Assembly (NCBI RefSeq): GCF_003611735.1
Contig: NZ_RAWG01000039.1
Span: forward strand, 1 to 45,661
Length of the DNA: 45,661 nt
Reading direction: 5' to 3'
DNA from: Corallococcus sicarius
GTDB lineage: Bacteria; Myxococcota; Myxococcia; Myxococcales; Myxococcaceae
A program made the position numbers and the translations under genes. The notes beneath the pieces were generated by a model, which saw only the letters and a program-made list of their open reading frames with translations, did not search any database and was not told the origin of the DNA. Shown here one piece after another: positions 33,550 to 42,758 of the stretch; positions within the stretch are counted from its first letter, which is position 1, and every line of letters starts with the position of its first letter.

Positions 33550-34160
33550 TGGCGTCGCCGCTCCAGCTCCTGCTCACGCACGGTTCGGGGCCGCTGCTCT
33601 TCCTCGTGCTGGTTGCGGGCGGACTGGGGCTGCCGTTCCCGGAGGACCTGGTCCTGCTCGCCGCGGGAGTGCTCGCCCACCGGGACGTGCTGTCGCTGCC
33701 GGGCGCCCTGGCGCTGTGCTTCCTGGGCGTCTTGAGCGGGGACACCGTGCTCTTCCTCGTGTCCCGGCGGCTGGGGCAGGCCCTGTACACGCACCCGCGC
33801 ACCCGCCGCCTGTTTCCTCCCGCGCGCCGCGAGCACGTCCAGCGGCTGTACGCGAAGCACGGGGCGCGCGTCGTCTTCCTCGGCCGCTTCATGTCCGTGC
33901 TGCGCGTGCCCGTGTTCGCCATGGCCGCGGCGGAAGGGATGTCCCTGCGCCGCTTCCTGCTGTGGGATGGATTGGCGCTGTGCCTGAGTTCTCCCCTGGT
34001 GGTGATGCTGGGCTACGTGGGGTCGGCCAGCGTGGACCGCGTGGCGAAGGGCGTGGGGCGGGCCGAACACTTCCTCGCGCTTGCGGGCGTGGTCGCGTTG
34101 GTGGTCGTGCTGGGCGTGCGCCATCTGCGCGAGCGTCGGCGCACCCGTCCCACCGCGTGA
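33549..34160 (+). CDS. DedA family membrane protein
   Basis: The product has 203 residues. GLGLPFPEDLVLLAAG, GDTVLFLVSRRLG, HGARVVFLGRFMSVLRVPVFAMAAAEGM and a final hydrophobic helix with a basic tail (RHLRERRRTR) match the DedA/SNARE-associated family, inner-membrane proteins linked to lipid flipping and proton-motive force. The ATG shares one base with the preceding stop, so it is coupled with the permease gene. Confidence 0.9.
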   Translation: MASPLQLLLTHGSGPLLFLVLVAGGLGLPFPEDLVLLAAGVLAHRDVLSLPGALALCFLGVLSGDTVLFLVSRRLGQALYTHPRTRRLFPPARREHVQRLYAKHGARVVFLGRFMSVLRVPVFAMAAAEGMSLRRFLLWDGLALCLSSPLVVMLGYVGSASVDRVAKGVGRAEHFLALAGVVALVVVLGVRHLRERRRTRPTA

Positions 34161-34301
34161 CTGGCACCCCCATCGCAGTGGAAGCAGGCAACCGCACAGT
34201 CTGGACAGGAGCGGAGGCGAGGGCCCTTCAACTTCGGTATCTACAGGGTGTGTTGCTGATGCCATGAGTCTGGAAGCTCCAGCCCGCGCAGCCGAGGTTC
34301 C

Positions 34302-37300
34302 ATGGGACAAGACAGCACCACGGGCGCAGGAATGGACTGGCTCTCCGGAGGTGGGGAGATGGGGCGGCTGATCCGCTCCATGGACTGGTCCAGGACGCCG
34401 CTCGGTCCGGTGGACTCCTGGCCGCAGAGCCTGCGCACCACCGTGAGCCTGTGCCTGTCCTCCACCTTCCCCATCCTCATCGCGTGGGGGCCGGAGCGCG
34501 TGCAGCTCTACAACGACAGCTACCGGCCCATCTGCGGCGCCAAGCACCCGGAGTCCATGGGGCAGCCCTTCCGCGACTGCTGGGCCACGGCGCTGCCGGT
34601 GGTGGGGGGCGCGTTCGAGAAGGCAGGCGCCGGCACGGGTTCCTACATCGAGAACCAGCGCATGTTCCTGGACCGGTACGGCTACCTGGAGGAGGCCTTC
34701 ATGACCTTCTCCTTCAGCCCCGTCCGCGACGAGTCCGGCGACGTGGGCGGCCTCTTCCACCCCATCACCGAAGTGACGGAGAAGATGCTCAGCGCGCGGC
34801 GCACGCAGACGCTGCGCGAGCTGTCCGCCCTGCTGGGCAAGGTGAAGACGGTGGAGGCCATTGGCGCCGCGCTGCCGCAGCTGCCGCCGGACGCCGCGCT
34901 CGACGTGCCCTTCCTCCTGTTCTACCGCCGCGACGAAGCCCGGCCCCGCGTGCGGTGGGTGGGCAGCCTGGGCCTGCCCCCGGGCAGCGCGTGGAGCCCC
35001 GAGGAGGCGGAGCTGGACGGACCGTGGCCCTTCGCCGCCAGCACGGGGCCGGGGCCGCGCACGGTGCGGCTCCGGGGCGCGCCGTGGGACGGCCTGGGCC
35101 TGCCGTGCGGCCCCTATGACGAGCTGCCCGCGCAAGCGCTCGTGCTGCCCGTGCTCCCCGCCGGCATGACGGAGCCCTTCGGGTACCTGGTGGCCGGCGT
35201 GAGCCCCCGGCGCGCGCTGGACGACGCCTACCGCGGCTTCTACGAGCAGCTGCAGGCCACCCTCACCACCGCCGTGGTGAACGTGCGCGCCTACGAGGCG
35301 GAGACGCAGCGCGTGGAGGCGCTGGCCGCCATCGACCGGGCGAAGACCGCGTTCTTCTCCAACGTGTCGCACGAGTTCCGCACGCCGCTCACGCTCATCC
35401 TGGGTCCGCTGGAGGAGTCGCTCGCGGACACGGCCTGCCCGCTGCCGCCCGCCCAGCGCGAGCGCCAGGAGCTCACCCACCGCAACGCGCTGCGCCTGCT
35501 CAAGCTGGTCAACTCGCTGCTGGACTTCTCGCGCATCGAGGCCGGGCGGGTGAAGGCGAGCTTCCACCCCACGGACCTGGCGCGGCTCACCGAGGACCTG
35601 GCCAGCGTCTTCCGCTCCGCGATGGAGAAGGCGGGGCTCACGTACACCGTCGACACGCCGGACGTGGGCGAGCCCGTCTACGTGGACCGGGACATGTGGG
35701 AGAAGGTTGTCCTCAACCTGCTCTCCAACGCGTTCAAGTTCACGCTCCAGGGCAGCGTCACGGTGCGCCTCGGGCGCGAGGACGGCCGGGTGCGGCTCAC
35801 CGTGAGCGACACCGGCACGGGCATCCCGGAGGCGGAGCTGCCGCGCGTGTTCGAGCGCTTCCACCGCGTGGAGACCGCGAAGGGGCGCACGCACGAGGGC
35901 ACCGGCATCGGCCTGGCGCTCATCCAGGAGCTGGTGAAGCTGCACGGCGGCACGCTGGGCGTGCGGAGCGTGGAGGGCCAGGGCAGCACCTTCTTCGTGG
36001 AGCTCCCGCTGGGGAGCGCCCACCTGCCCGCGGAGCATGTCCTGGAGTCGCGGGGCGCCGCGCACGCGGGCACGCTGGGGTCGGCCTTCAGCGAGGAGGC
36101 GCTGCGGTGGCTGCCGGATGCGCCGCCAGCGCTCCCGCCGCCGGTGCCGGCCCAGGCTGCGTGCACGACGCCGGGCCCCGCGTCCACGGGGCTCGTGCCG
36201 TCACCGGTGCACGGACACATCCTCGTCGTGGACGACAACGCGGACATGCGCGGCTACGTGAGCCGCCTGCTGGCGACGCATTGGGAGGTGCGCTCGGTGG
36301 CGGACGGCGAGGCGGCCTACGAGGCGGCGCTCGCGTCGCCCCCGGACCTCATCCTGAGCGACGTGATGATGCCCCGGCTGGACGGCTTCGGCCTCCTGAA
36401 GAAGCTGCGCTTGAATCCGCGCACGCAGGGCGTCCCCTTCATCCTGCTGTCGGCGCGCGCGGGCGAGGAGGCGCGCATCGAGGGGCTCCAGGCCGGCGCG
36501 GACGACTACCTGGTGAAGCCCTTCTCCGCGCGCGAGCTGCTGGCGCGGGTGGAGAGCCAGCTCCAGCTGGGGCGCGCGCGCCAGCAGATCTCCGACTTCT
36601 TCATGCAGGCGCCCTCGGCCATGTGCGTGATGACGGGCCCGGAGCTGGTGTTCACGGTCATCAACCCCAAGTTCGCGAAGCTGATGGGCCGGGACATGCT
36701 GGGCAAGCCCGCCCTCGAGGCCCAGCCGAAGGGGGGCCACGGCGTGCTCATCCAGCACCTGGAGCGGGTCTACCGCACCGGGGAGCCCTATGTGGGCCGC
36801 GAGGTGCCGGTGCGGCAGCCGGATGGCCAGGGCGGGTTGAAGGAGCTGGTGGTGGACGTGGACATCCACGCCCAACGCGATGGCTCGGGCCACATCCTGG
36901 GCCTGCTCGTCGCCGTGCAGGAGATCAGCGAGCAGGTCCGCGCGCGTCAGCAATTGGAGGTCCTCACGCAGGACCTCCAGACCGCGCTCACCGCGCGGGA
37001 CACCTTCCTGGGCGTGGCGTCGCACGAGCTGAAGACGCCCGTCACCGCGCTGCTCCTCAACCTGGAGATGACCCGCCGCCGCCTGTCCTCCCCGCGCGGC
37101 GATTCGCCCTCGCCCGCGAAGCTGAAGGTGGCTGTGGAGACGGCGCAGCGGCAGGCGGAGCGGCTGGCGCGGCTGGTGGACGAGCTGCTGGACGTCTCCC
37201 GCATCCAGGCCGGCAAGCTGGACTTCAGCCTGGAGGAGAGCGACCCCGGGGAGCTGGTGCGGGAGGTCATCGAGTCCTTCCGCGAACAGCTCGGCCAGGC

Positions 37301-37691
37301 CCGCTGCGGGGTGGAGCTTCAGGTCGTGCCGGGAGCGCGTGTGTGGTGGGACCGCTCGCGCATGGAGCAGGTGCTGGTCAATCTCTTGTCCAACGCCATC
37401 AAGTACGCGCCCGGGCAGCCCATCCGCATCGAGGTCGCCCCGCACGACAGCCATCTCATCATCCGCGTCGCGGACTCCGGCCCCGGCATCCCGCGCGAGC
37501 ACCAGGACCGCGTCTTCGAGCGCTTCGAGCGGGGAGGCCCGCCCCGCTCGGTGCACGGCCTGGGGCTGGGGCTCTACATCGCCAGTCAGATCGTCCAGGG
37601 CCACCACGGCGAGCTGCGCCTGGACAGCGACGCGGGCCGGGGCGCCACCTTCACCATCGAGCTGCCGCTGACGCCCCACGCCCAGGCGTGA
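34302..37691 (+). CDS. Hybrid histidine kinase with two kinase cores around a receiver domain
   Basis: The product has 1129 residues and no membrane segment, so it is cytoplasmic. Domains in order: PAS-like sensor (about 20-165, LGPVDSWPQSLRTTV, LIAWGPERVQLYND), GAF-like region (about 175-340), HisKA with His357 (SNVSHEFRTPLT), HATPase (LLSNAFKF, DTGTGIPEAEL), receiver (about 640-765) with Asp687 in SDVMMPRLDG and Lys in YLVKPFSARE, PAS (about 770-895), second HisKA with His908 (GVASHELKTPV), and second HATPase (LLSNAIKYAPG, DSGPGIPREH). GAGG is 5 bases before ATG. No separate response regulator lies beside it. The signal is unknown. The arrangement allows internal relay from the first kinase to Asp687. 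Confidence 0.92.
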   Translation: MGQDSTTGAGMDWLSGGGEMGRLIRSMDWSRTPLGPVDSWPQSLRTTVSLCLSSTFPILIAWGPERVQLYNDSYRPICGAKHPESMGQPFRDCWATALPVVGGAFEKAGAGTGSYIENQRMFLDRYGYLEEAFMTFSFSPVRDESGDVGGLFHPITEVTEKMLSARRTQTLRELSALLGKVKTVEAIGAALPQLPPDAALDVPFLLFYRRDEARPRVRWVGSLGLPPGSAWSPEEAELDGPWPFAASTGPGPRTVRLRGAPWDGLGLPCGPYDELPAQALVLPVLPAGMTEPFGYLVAGVSPRRALDDAYRGFYEQLQATLTTAVVNVRAYEAETQRVEALAAIDRAKTAFFSNVSHEFRTPLTLILGPLEESLADTACPLPPAQRERQELTHRNALRLLKLVNSLLDFSRIEAGRVKASFHPTDLARLTEDLASVFRSAMEKAGLTYTVDTPDVGEPVYVDRDMWEKVVLNLLSNAFKFTLQGSVTVRLGREDGRVRLTVSDTGTGIPEAELPRVFERFHRVETAKGRTHEGTGIGLALIQELVKLHGGTLGVRSVEGQGSTFFVELPLGSAHLPAEHVLESRGAAHAGTLGSAFSEEALRWLPDAPPALPPPVPAQAACTTPGPASTGLVPSPVHGHILVVDDNADMRGYVSRLLATHWEVRSVADGEAAYEAALASPPDLILSDVMMPRLDGFGLLKKLRLNPRTQGVPFILLSARAGEEARIEGLQAGADDYLVKPFSARELLARVESQLQLGRARQQISDFFMQAPSAMCVMTGPELVFTVINPKFAKLMGRDMLGKPALEAQPKGGHGVLIQHLERVYRTGEPYVGREVPVRQPDGQGGLKELVVDVDIHAQRDGSGHILGLLVAVQEISEQVRARQQLEVLTQDLQTALTARDTFLGVASHELKTPVTALLLNLEMTRRRLSSPRGDSPSPAKLKVAVETAQRQAERLARLVDELLDVSRIQAGKLDFSLEESDPGELVREVIESFREQLGQARCGVELQVVPGARVWWDRSRMEQVLVNLLSNAIKYAPGQPIRIEVAPHDSHLIIRVADSGPGIPREHQDRVFERFERGGPPRSVHGLGLGLYIASQIVQGHHGELRLDSDAGRGATFTIELPLTPHAQA

Positions 37692-37699
37692 CGCTTCCT

Positions 37700-39031
37700 T
37701 CAGCCCGCGGCCACCTCGCGCAGGCTGTCCTCCACGCCGGACAGCAGCACGTCCAGGTCCGCGTCCGGGATGTTGAGCGCGGGCGCGATGTAGACGGTGT
37801 CGCCCAGGGGGCGCAGGTAGAGGCCCCGGCGCCGCGCGGCCTCGTACACGCGCCAGCCGCTGTTGGCGAAGTAGCCCCCGCCGCCCAGGTCCAGCGCGCC
37901 CACCATGCCCACCGCGCGCGGGCGCACGAGGCCGGGGATGGTGGCGGCCATGTGCTCGAAGGCGGCCTTCACGCGCGGCGCCTTGCGCTGCACCTGGCCC
38001 AGCACGTCCTCGTCCCGGTACACGGCCAGCACCTCGCGCGCCACCGCCGCGCCCAGCGGGTTGCCGCAGTACGAGTGGCCGTAATACAGCGCCCGGTCCT
38101 TCGCCCCCAGGAAGCCCGAGAAGATGCGCTCGGACGCGAGCGTGGCGCCAAAGGGCAGCAGGCCTCCGCTCAGCGCCTTGGCCAGACACAGCAGGTCCGG
38201 CACCACGCCGGCCAGGTCCACCGCGAAGCGCGCGCCGGTGCGGCCCAGGCCGGTGAAGACCTCGTCGGCGATGAGGAAGGTGTCCACCGCGCGGGTGGCC
38301 TCGCGCACCTCGCGCACGAAGTCCGGCGACGACATCCACATGCCCACCGCGCCCTGGAGGACGGGCTCCAGGATGACACCGGCGATGCCGTCCGGGTCGG
38401 CGTTCAGCGCTGTCCGCAGCTGTTCCAGCGCGCGTGCGTGGCCGCCCTCTTCCGACGGGGACGGCACGTGCACCACGTCGAAGAGGAGCGGGCCGAACAC
38501 GTCGCGGAACTCGGACATGCCGCCCACGCTGGTGGCGCCCAGCGTCTCGCCGTGGAAGGCGCCGGACAGGGTGATGAAGCGGGTGCGGCCGGGCCGGCCG
38601 TTCTGGGCCCAGTACTGGGCGGCCATCTTGATGGCCACCTCCACCGCGGTGCTGCCGTTGTCCGAATAGAAGACGCGCGACAGCTTCTGTTCCGCTGTCA
38701 CGTCCGCGCGGTCCGCGCCCGGGGCCAGCGCCGCGAGCTCGGCCGCCAGCTGGGCAGCCGGGCCGTGCGTCACGCCCGCGAGCGAGGCGTGGGCCAGGCA
38801 GCCGAGCTGGTCCGTGAGGGCGCGGACGAGGCGCGGGTGGCGGTGTCCGAGGGTGGACACCCACCAGGAGCCATTGGCGTCCAGGTAACGCCGGCCGTCG
38901 GCGTCATGGAGGTAGACGCCCTCGGAGCGGACGACCACGAGGGGGTCGGTGTCCGCGATGTACTGCGCCATGGCGGTGTAGGGGTGCCAGACGTGCCGCT
39001 TGTCCAGTCCGACGATGGCTGCCCGCTCCAC
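37700..39031 (-). CDS. bioA: Adenosylmethionine-8-amino-7-oxononanoate aminotransferase
   Basis: The product has 443 residues. This PLP enzyme of biotin synthesis converts KAPA to DAPA with S-adenosylmethionine as amino donor. WHPYTAM near the N-terminus is the BioA hallmark; further features are DANGSWWVSTLGHRHP, FYSDNGSTAVEVAIKMA, GAFHGETLGATSVGG, LIADEVFTGLGRTG and the PLP Lys in CLAKALSGGLLPFG. GTG 39031 is chosen because AGGAG lies 8 bases upstream and the protein then begins at the usual place; the in-frame ATG at 39172 would overlap the divergent desaturase gene. No other bio gene is in the window. It is convergent with the hybrid kinase, 8 bases away. Confidence 0.93.
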   Translation of the reverse strand: MERAAIVGLDKRHVWHPYTAMAQYIADTDPLVVVRSEGVYLHDADGRRYLDANGSWWVSTLGHRHPRLVRALTDQLGCLAHASLAGVTHGPAAQLAAELAALAPGADRADVTAEQKLSRVFYSDNGSTAVEVAIKMAAQYWAQNGRPGRTRFITLSGAFHGETLGATSVGGMSEFRDVFGPLLFDVVHVPSPSEEGGHARALEQLRTALNADPDGIAGVILEPVLQGAVGMWMSSPDFVREVREATRAVDTFLIADEVFTGLGRTGARFAVDLAGVVPDLLCLAKALSGGLLPFGATLASERIFSGFLGAKDRALYYGHSYCGNPLGAAVAREVLAVYRDEDVLGQVQRKAPRVKAAFEHMAATIPGLVRPRAVGMVGALDLGGGGYFANSGWRVYEAARRRGLYLRPLGDTVYIAPALNIPDADLDVLLSGVEDSLREVAAG

Positions 39032-39149
39032 GGTGTGTGCTCCTGTCGCTGGGGTGACTCCGGCGGGTGACGCGCCGCGTGTCGTGAAGCGCGCTGACAT
39101 TGCCGTGACAGCCCCGGTGTTAGCCCTGGTCTGACAGCACGGGAGAGTC

Positions 39150-39947
39150 ATGACCATCATCATCTTCTTCATCAGTCACTGGCTGCTCTGCGTGTTCTTC
39201 CAGAGCTTCTTCCAGCACCGTTACGCGGCGCACCGCATGTACAGCATGGGGCCGCGCATGGAGAAGGCGGTGCACCTGATGACGTACCTGGTGCAGGGGT
39301 CGTCGTACCTGTCGCCGCGCGCGTACGCCATCCTGCACCGCGAGCACCACGCCTTCTCCGACACGGACAAGGACCCGCACTCTCCGCACAACTTCAAGGA
39401 CGCGCTGCGGATGATGCTGCACACCAAGAAGCGCTACGACGACTACGTGCAGCGCAAGGTGGATCCGGAGCCGCGCTTCGAGGGTGGGTACCCGGAGTGG
39501 CCGCTCCTGGACAAGACGATTGGCCAGTCCTGGTGGGCGCCGCTCGGCTGGGTGGCCTTCTACACGGCGTTCTACGTGATGTTCGCGACGTCGCCCTGGC
39601 AGTTCCTGCTGTTGCCGGTGCACTTCCTGATGGGGCCGGTGCACGGCGCCATCGTGAACTGGTGCGGGCACAAGTACGGCTACCGCAACTTCAAGGGAAG
39701 CGACCAGTCGCGCAACACGCTGCCGGTGGACGTGCTGTGCATGGGGGAGCTGTTCCAGAACAACCACCACAAGTTCGGCGCGAGCCCGAACTTCGCGGCG
39801 CGCGCCTTTGAGATCGACCCCACGTGGCAGGTGATGCGCGTGCTGTCGAAGCTGGGCGTCATCCGCATCACCACGCCCCAGCGCGCGGTGTACCCGGAGC
39901 CGCGCGAGGTGGCGCGCACGAGCAGCGGCGGAGCGCAGACGGCCTGA
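39150..39947 (+). CDS. Acyl-CoA/fatty acid desaturase
   Basis: The product has 265 residues. The di-iron histidine boxes are present: HRYAAH (His23, His28), HREHH (His63, 66, 67) and NNHH (His206, 207), plus GHKYG (His174). Membrane helices are at about 1-20, 40-58, 130-165. It matches the delta-9 desaturase type, which makes membrane fatty acids unsaturated with oxygen; it is somewhat short at the N-terminus for that group. ATG 39150 has GGGAGAG close upstream. It is divergent from bioA. Confidence 0.9.
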   Translation: MTIIIFFISHWLLCVFFQSFFQHRYAAHRMYSMGPRMEKAVHLMTYLVQGSSYLSPRAYAILHREHHAFSDTDKDPHSPHNFKDALRMMLHTKKRYDDYVQRKVDPEPRFEGGYPEWPLLDKTIGQSWWAPLGWVAFYTAFYVMFATSPWQFLLLPVHFLMGPVHGAIVNWCGHKYGYRNFKGSDQSRNTLPVDVLCMGELFQNNHHKFGASPNFAARAFEIDPTWQVMRVLSKLGVIRITTPQRAVYPEPREVARTSSGGAQTA

Positions 39948-39977
39948 CGGCCGGCGTATCCGGAAGTGGAAGTCCCG

Positions 39978-40010
39978 CGGGGGAGCCGTCCGGAAGGGAC
40001 TGCTCCCCCG
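39978..40010. terminator. Hairpin terminator between convergent desaturase and reductase genes
   Basis: CGGGGGAGC (39978-39986) pairs exactly with GCTCCCCCG (40002-40010) around a 15-base loop; TGGTCGTTTCC follows. Its position between convergent genes suits termination from both sides. Confidence 0.6.
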
Positions 40011-40026
40011 TGGTCGTTTCCGGGGC

Positions 40027-40884
40027 TCAGCGCGCCTTGAGCGCCGCGCCCACGGCGTCCGCGAGCTTCGTCGTGGGCCGCCCGATGAGCCGGCTCAGCG
40101 TGTGGCTGGTGTCATTCAATTCACCCCGCGCGAGCCCCGCGTCCGCGTCCGCCAGGATGTCCGCGAACGGCTTGGGCAGCCCCACCTTCACCAGCGCGGC
40201 CGCGTACTCCGGCACCGGCAGGTCCACGTACGCCACCTTCTTGCCCGACTGCCGGGACACCTCCGCCGCGTACTCCGGCAGCGTGAAGGCCGTGTCGCCC
40301 GCCAGCTCATACACCCGGTTCTCGTGGCCCGTGCCCGTGAGCACCGCCACGGCGGCGTCCGCGAAGTCCTCGCGGCTGGCCGCGGCCACCTGGCCGTCCT
40401 TCGCGCTGCCCTGGACGACGCCGTACTCCAGCGCCGGCGCCAGCTGCTCCGTGTGGTTCTCCAGGTACCAACCATTGCGCAGGAACACGAACGGCACCCC
40501 CGAATCACGGATGGCCTGCTCGGTGGCCTTGTGCTCCCCCGCCAGTGCAATCCCCGTCGTGTCCGCGCGCAGGATGCTCGTGTAGGCCAGGAGCTTCACC
40601 CCCGCCTTCTTCGCCGCCGCCGTCACCACCGAGTGCTGCGGGAAGCGCTTCCCCACCTCGTTGGCGGAGATGAGCAGCACCACATCCCCCTTCGAGAACA
40701 CCCCGTCCAGGCTCGCCGGCTGGCTGTAGTCCACCCGGTGCACCCGCACGCCGCGCGCCGCCCATGCCTTCGCCTTGTCCGGGTCGCGCACCGCCACGGC
40801 CACCTGGTCCGCAGGCACCTTCTTCAGCAACCCCTCGACGACGAACCGCCCCAGCTTCCCCGTGGCTCCCGTGACGACGATCAT
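40027..40884 (-). CDS. NmrA/QorB-like NAD(P)-dependent oxidoreductase
   Basis: The product has 285 residues. MIVVTGATGKLGRFVVEGLL carries the GxxGxxG dinucleotide motif. RVHRVDYSQPASLDGVF, VVLLISANEVGKRFPQH, LLAYTSILRADTT, VFLRNGWYLENHTEQL and REDFADAAVAVLTG follow the pattern of QorB (quinone oxidoreductase 2) and related proteins. It reduces quinones or senses the NADPH state. ATG 40884 was chosen so that the Rossmann motif begins at residue 1. It is divergent from an HxlR regulator, the same pairing as ytfG/ytfH and qorR-type loci. Confidence 0.9.
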   Translation of the reverse strand: MIVVTGATGKLGRFVVEGLLKKVPADQVAVAVRDPDKAKAWAARGVRVHRVDYSQPASLDGVFSKGDVVLLISANEVGKRFPQHSVVTAAAKKAGVKLLAYTSILRADTTGIALAGEHKATEQAIRDSGVPFVFLRNGWYLENHTEQLAPALEYGVVQGSAKDGQVAAASREDFADAAVAVLTGTGHENRVYELAGDTAFTLPEYAAEVSRQSGKKVAYVDLPVPEYAAALVKVGLPKPFADILADADAGLARGELNDTSHTLSRLIGRPTTKLADAVGAALKAR

Positions 40885-40928
40885 GGCGCTTCCGTCTCTT
40901 TCCTCCCGCGTGACGCGGGAAATCGAAC

Positions 40929-40989
40929 TGGCACTTACCCTAACGGGGGTACTCACTTTGCGTAAGTACGCACCTTCTGGTAAGTGTCA
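40929..40989. promoter_or_regulatory. Symmetric operator region between qorB-like and hxlR-like genes
   Basis: TGGCACTTACC (40929-40939) and GGTAAGTGTCA (40979-40989) are inverted copies with one mismatch; between them TGCGTAAGTACGCA (40959-40972) is palindromic apart from its central two bases. GTAAGT recurs in all three in one orientation or the other. The array covers the divergent promoters and ends 3 bases before the regulator's ATG. Confidence 0.55.
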
Positions 40990-40992
40990 CGC

Positions 40993-41388
40993 ATGAAGGC
41001 AACCAAGGGCAGTGCGCTGCTGGCCAAGGTGAAGCAGCGCGGAGACCTCTACGCGGCGGTGTGCCCCTCGCGCGTGGTGCTGGACCACGTCACCAGCCGC
41101 TGGGGCGTGCTGGTGCTGGTCGCGCTGCGGGAGGAGGGCATGCACCGCTTCAGCGAGCTGCGCCGCAAGGTGGGCGGGGTGAGCGAGAAGATGCTCGCCC
41201 AGACGCTCCAGGCCCTGGAGCAGGACGGCTTCGTGCTGCGGACGGCCCACCCGGTGATTCCCCCGCACGTGGACTACAGCCTCACGCCCCTGGGCCAGGA
41301 GGTGGCCGGCCACGTGGTGGGGCTGACCACCTGGATTGAAGACAACCTGCCCCGGGTGATGGAGGCCCGCGGCAAGAAGGCTTCCTGA
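40993..41388 (+). CDS. HxlR family redox-type transcriptional regulator
   Basis: The product has 131 residues with the HxlR winged helix: CPSRVVLDHVTSRWGVLVLVALREEGMHRFSELRRKVGGVSEKMLAQTLQALEQDGFV in segments from 24 to about 85, then HVDYSLTPLG. Cys24 occupies the place of the redox-sensitive N-terminal Cys of YodB and QorR. ATG 40993 is preferred; a GTG three codons earlier is possible. It probably represses itself and the divergent QorB-like gene until oxidised by quinones or aldehydes (inference from family and layout). Confidence 0.88.
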   Translation: MKATKGSALLAKVKQRGDLYAAVCPSRVVLDHVTSRWGVLVLVALREEGMHRFSELRRKVGGVSEKMLAQTLQALEQDGFVLRTAHPVIPPHVDYSLTPLGQEVAGHVVGLTTWIEDNLPRVMEARGKKAS

Positions 41389-41466
41389 GCGCCGCCCCCT
41401 CCCCTGGACGCCAGCCAGCGCGACGGACGAAAGCGAAGGGGCGAAGCTCGCGTTAAGACTGCCCCC

Positions 41467-42672
41467 GTGCCCGTCGACACCCCGCTCCAGGTCCGCATTC
41501 TCGATGCCATCCACGACGTCCCGGCCGCGGCCTGGGACGCGCTGATTGCCCCCGGTGCGCCCCCCTTCGTGCGCCACGCGTGGCTGTCCGCCATGGAGCA
41601 GAGCGGCAGCGCCACCGAGGACACCGGCTGGGCGCCCCACCACCTGACGCTGTGGCGGGGAAAGAAGCTCGTCGCCGCCGCGCCCGCCTACCTCAAGTTC
41701 CACAGCATGGGCGAATACATCTACGACTTCGGCTGGGCCAACGCCGCCGCCCAGCTGGGCGTGGAGTACTACCCGAAGCTGCTCGTGGGCGGCCCCCTGT
41801 CCCCCGCCACCGTGCCGCGCTTCCTCACCGCGCCGGGCGAGGACGCCCAGGCCCTGCGCCGCGCGCTCCTGGAGGCCGCGGTGGCGAGCGCCGAGGACGC
41901 GGGGTGCTCGGGCGTGCACGTGCTCTACCCCACCGACGAAGAGGCGGACTTCCTGGAGGAGGCCGGGCTCGCGCGCCGCATCACCCTGCAGTTCCACTGG
42001 AAGAACCCGGGCTATCGCAGCTACGACGACTACCTGGCCCGCTTCGACTCCAAGCGCCGCCACCAGCTCAAGCGCGAGCGCGCCGCCGCGGCCACCCAGG
42101 GCATCCAGCTGCGCACCGTGCGGCAGGCCGACCTGGGCCCGGAGCACGCCCAGCGCGCGTACACCTTCTACACCTCCACCTGCGAGCGCCACTCCTGGGG
42201 CCAGGTGCAGCTCACCCCCGGCTTCTTCGAGCGCGTCTTCCGCGACCTGCCCCACGCGGTGGAGATGGTGGAGGCGGTGAAGGACGGCCGCGTCATCGCG
42301 GGCGCCTTCAACCTGGTGACGCCGGAGCGGCTCTATGGCCGCTACTGGGGCTGCACGGAGGAGCACCCCTTCCTGCACTTCAACGTCTGCCTCTACCAGT
42401 CCGTGGACGACTGCATCCAGACGGGCCGCAAGGTGTTCGAGCCCGGCGCGGGCGGGGAGCACAAGGTGTCGCGCGGCTTCGAGCCCACCGCCGTGCACAG
42501 CGCCCACCTGATTTTCGACAAGCGCCTGGACAAGGCCGTGCGGGGCTTCTTGCGCATGGAGCGCCAGCGGCTGACACCCGCGGTGGAGGAGGCCGAGCGC
42601 ATCTGCGGCCTCAAGCCCTGGACGCCTCCGGAAACACCTCCCGAAACGCCCGGATCCTCCGGGGCGACCTGA
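41467..42672 (+). CDS. FemAB-like GNAT acyltransferase (DUF482 family)
   Basis: The product has 401 residues and starts at GTG 41467; no ATG and no clear ribosome binding site fit. Characteristic DUF482 segments are PFVRHAWLSAMEQSGSA, AAPAYLKFHSMGEYIYDFGWA, YYPKLLVGGPLSPAT, FHWKNPGYRSYDDYLARFDSKRRHQLKRER in segments, YTSTCERHSWGQ, AGAFNLVTPERLYGRYWGC, and EPGAGGEHKVSRGFEP. The family is distantly related to FemAB peptidoglycan aminoacyl transferases; the true substrate is not known. It is a single gene between the regulator and the SUFU gene. Confidence 0.85.
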   Translation: MPVDTPLQVRILDAIHDVPAAAWDALIAPGAPPFVRHAWLSAMEQSGSATEDTGWAPHHLTLWRGKKLVAAAPAYLKFHSMGEYIYDFGWANAAAQLGVEYYPKLLVGGPLSPATVPRFLTAPGEDAQALRRALLEAAVASAEDAGCSGVHVLYPTDEEADFLEEAGLARRITLQFHWKNPGYRSYDDYLARFDSKRRHQLKRERAAAATQGIQLRTVRQADLGPEHAQRAYTFYTSTCERHSWGQVQLTPGFFERVFRDLPHAVEMVEAVKDGRVIAGAFNLVTPERLYGRYWGCTEEHPFLHFNVCLYQSVDDCIQTGRKVFEPGAGGEHKVSRGFEPTAVHSAHLIFDKRLDKAVRGFLRMERQRLTPAVEEAERICGLKPWTPPETPPETPGSSGAT

Positions 42673-42722
42673 ACGTCTGTCCGCCAGCCCACCGGCCGGA
42701 TGCGAACGGCTCTCGGTTGAAG

Positions 42723-42750
42723 TTGTGAAATCGGGGTGAACCTCTAGAGT
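42723..42750 (+). promoter_or_regulatory. Promoter of the SUFU-domain gene
   Basis: TTGTGA (42723-42728) and TAGAGT (42745-42750) are 16 bases apart, and ATG follows 8 bases after the second. The expected transcript start is at or next to the ATG, and there is no Shine-Dalgarno sequence, which points to a leaderless mRNA. Confidence 0.4.
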
Positions 42751-42758
42751 CCGGCCCT

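Noticed and set aside
33324-39070. Very long open frames opposite or shifted against the hybrid kinase and bioA (about 900 and 1100 codons)
   Set aside because: The real frames carry complete kinase and aminotransferase motifs; the others are Ala/Gly/Arg-rich shadows without motifs.
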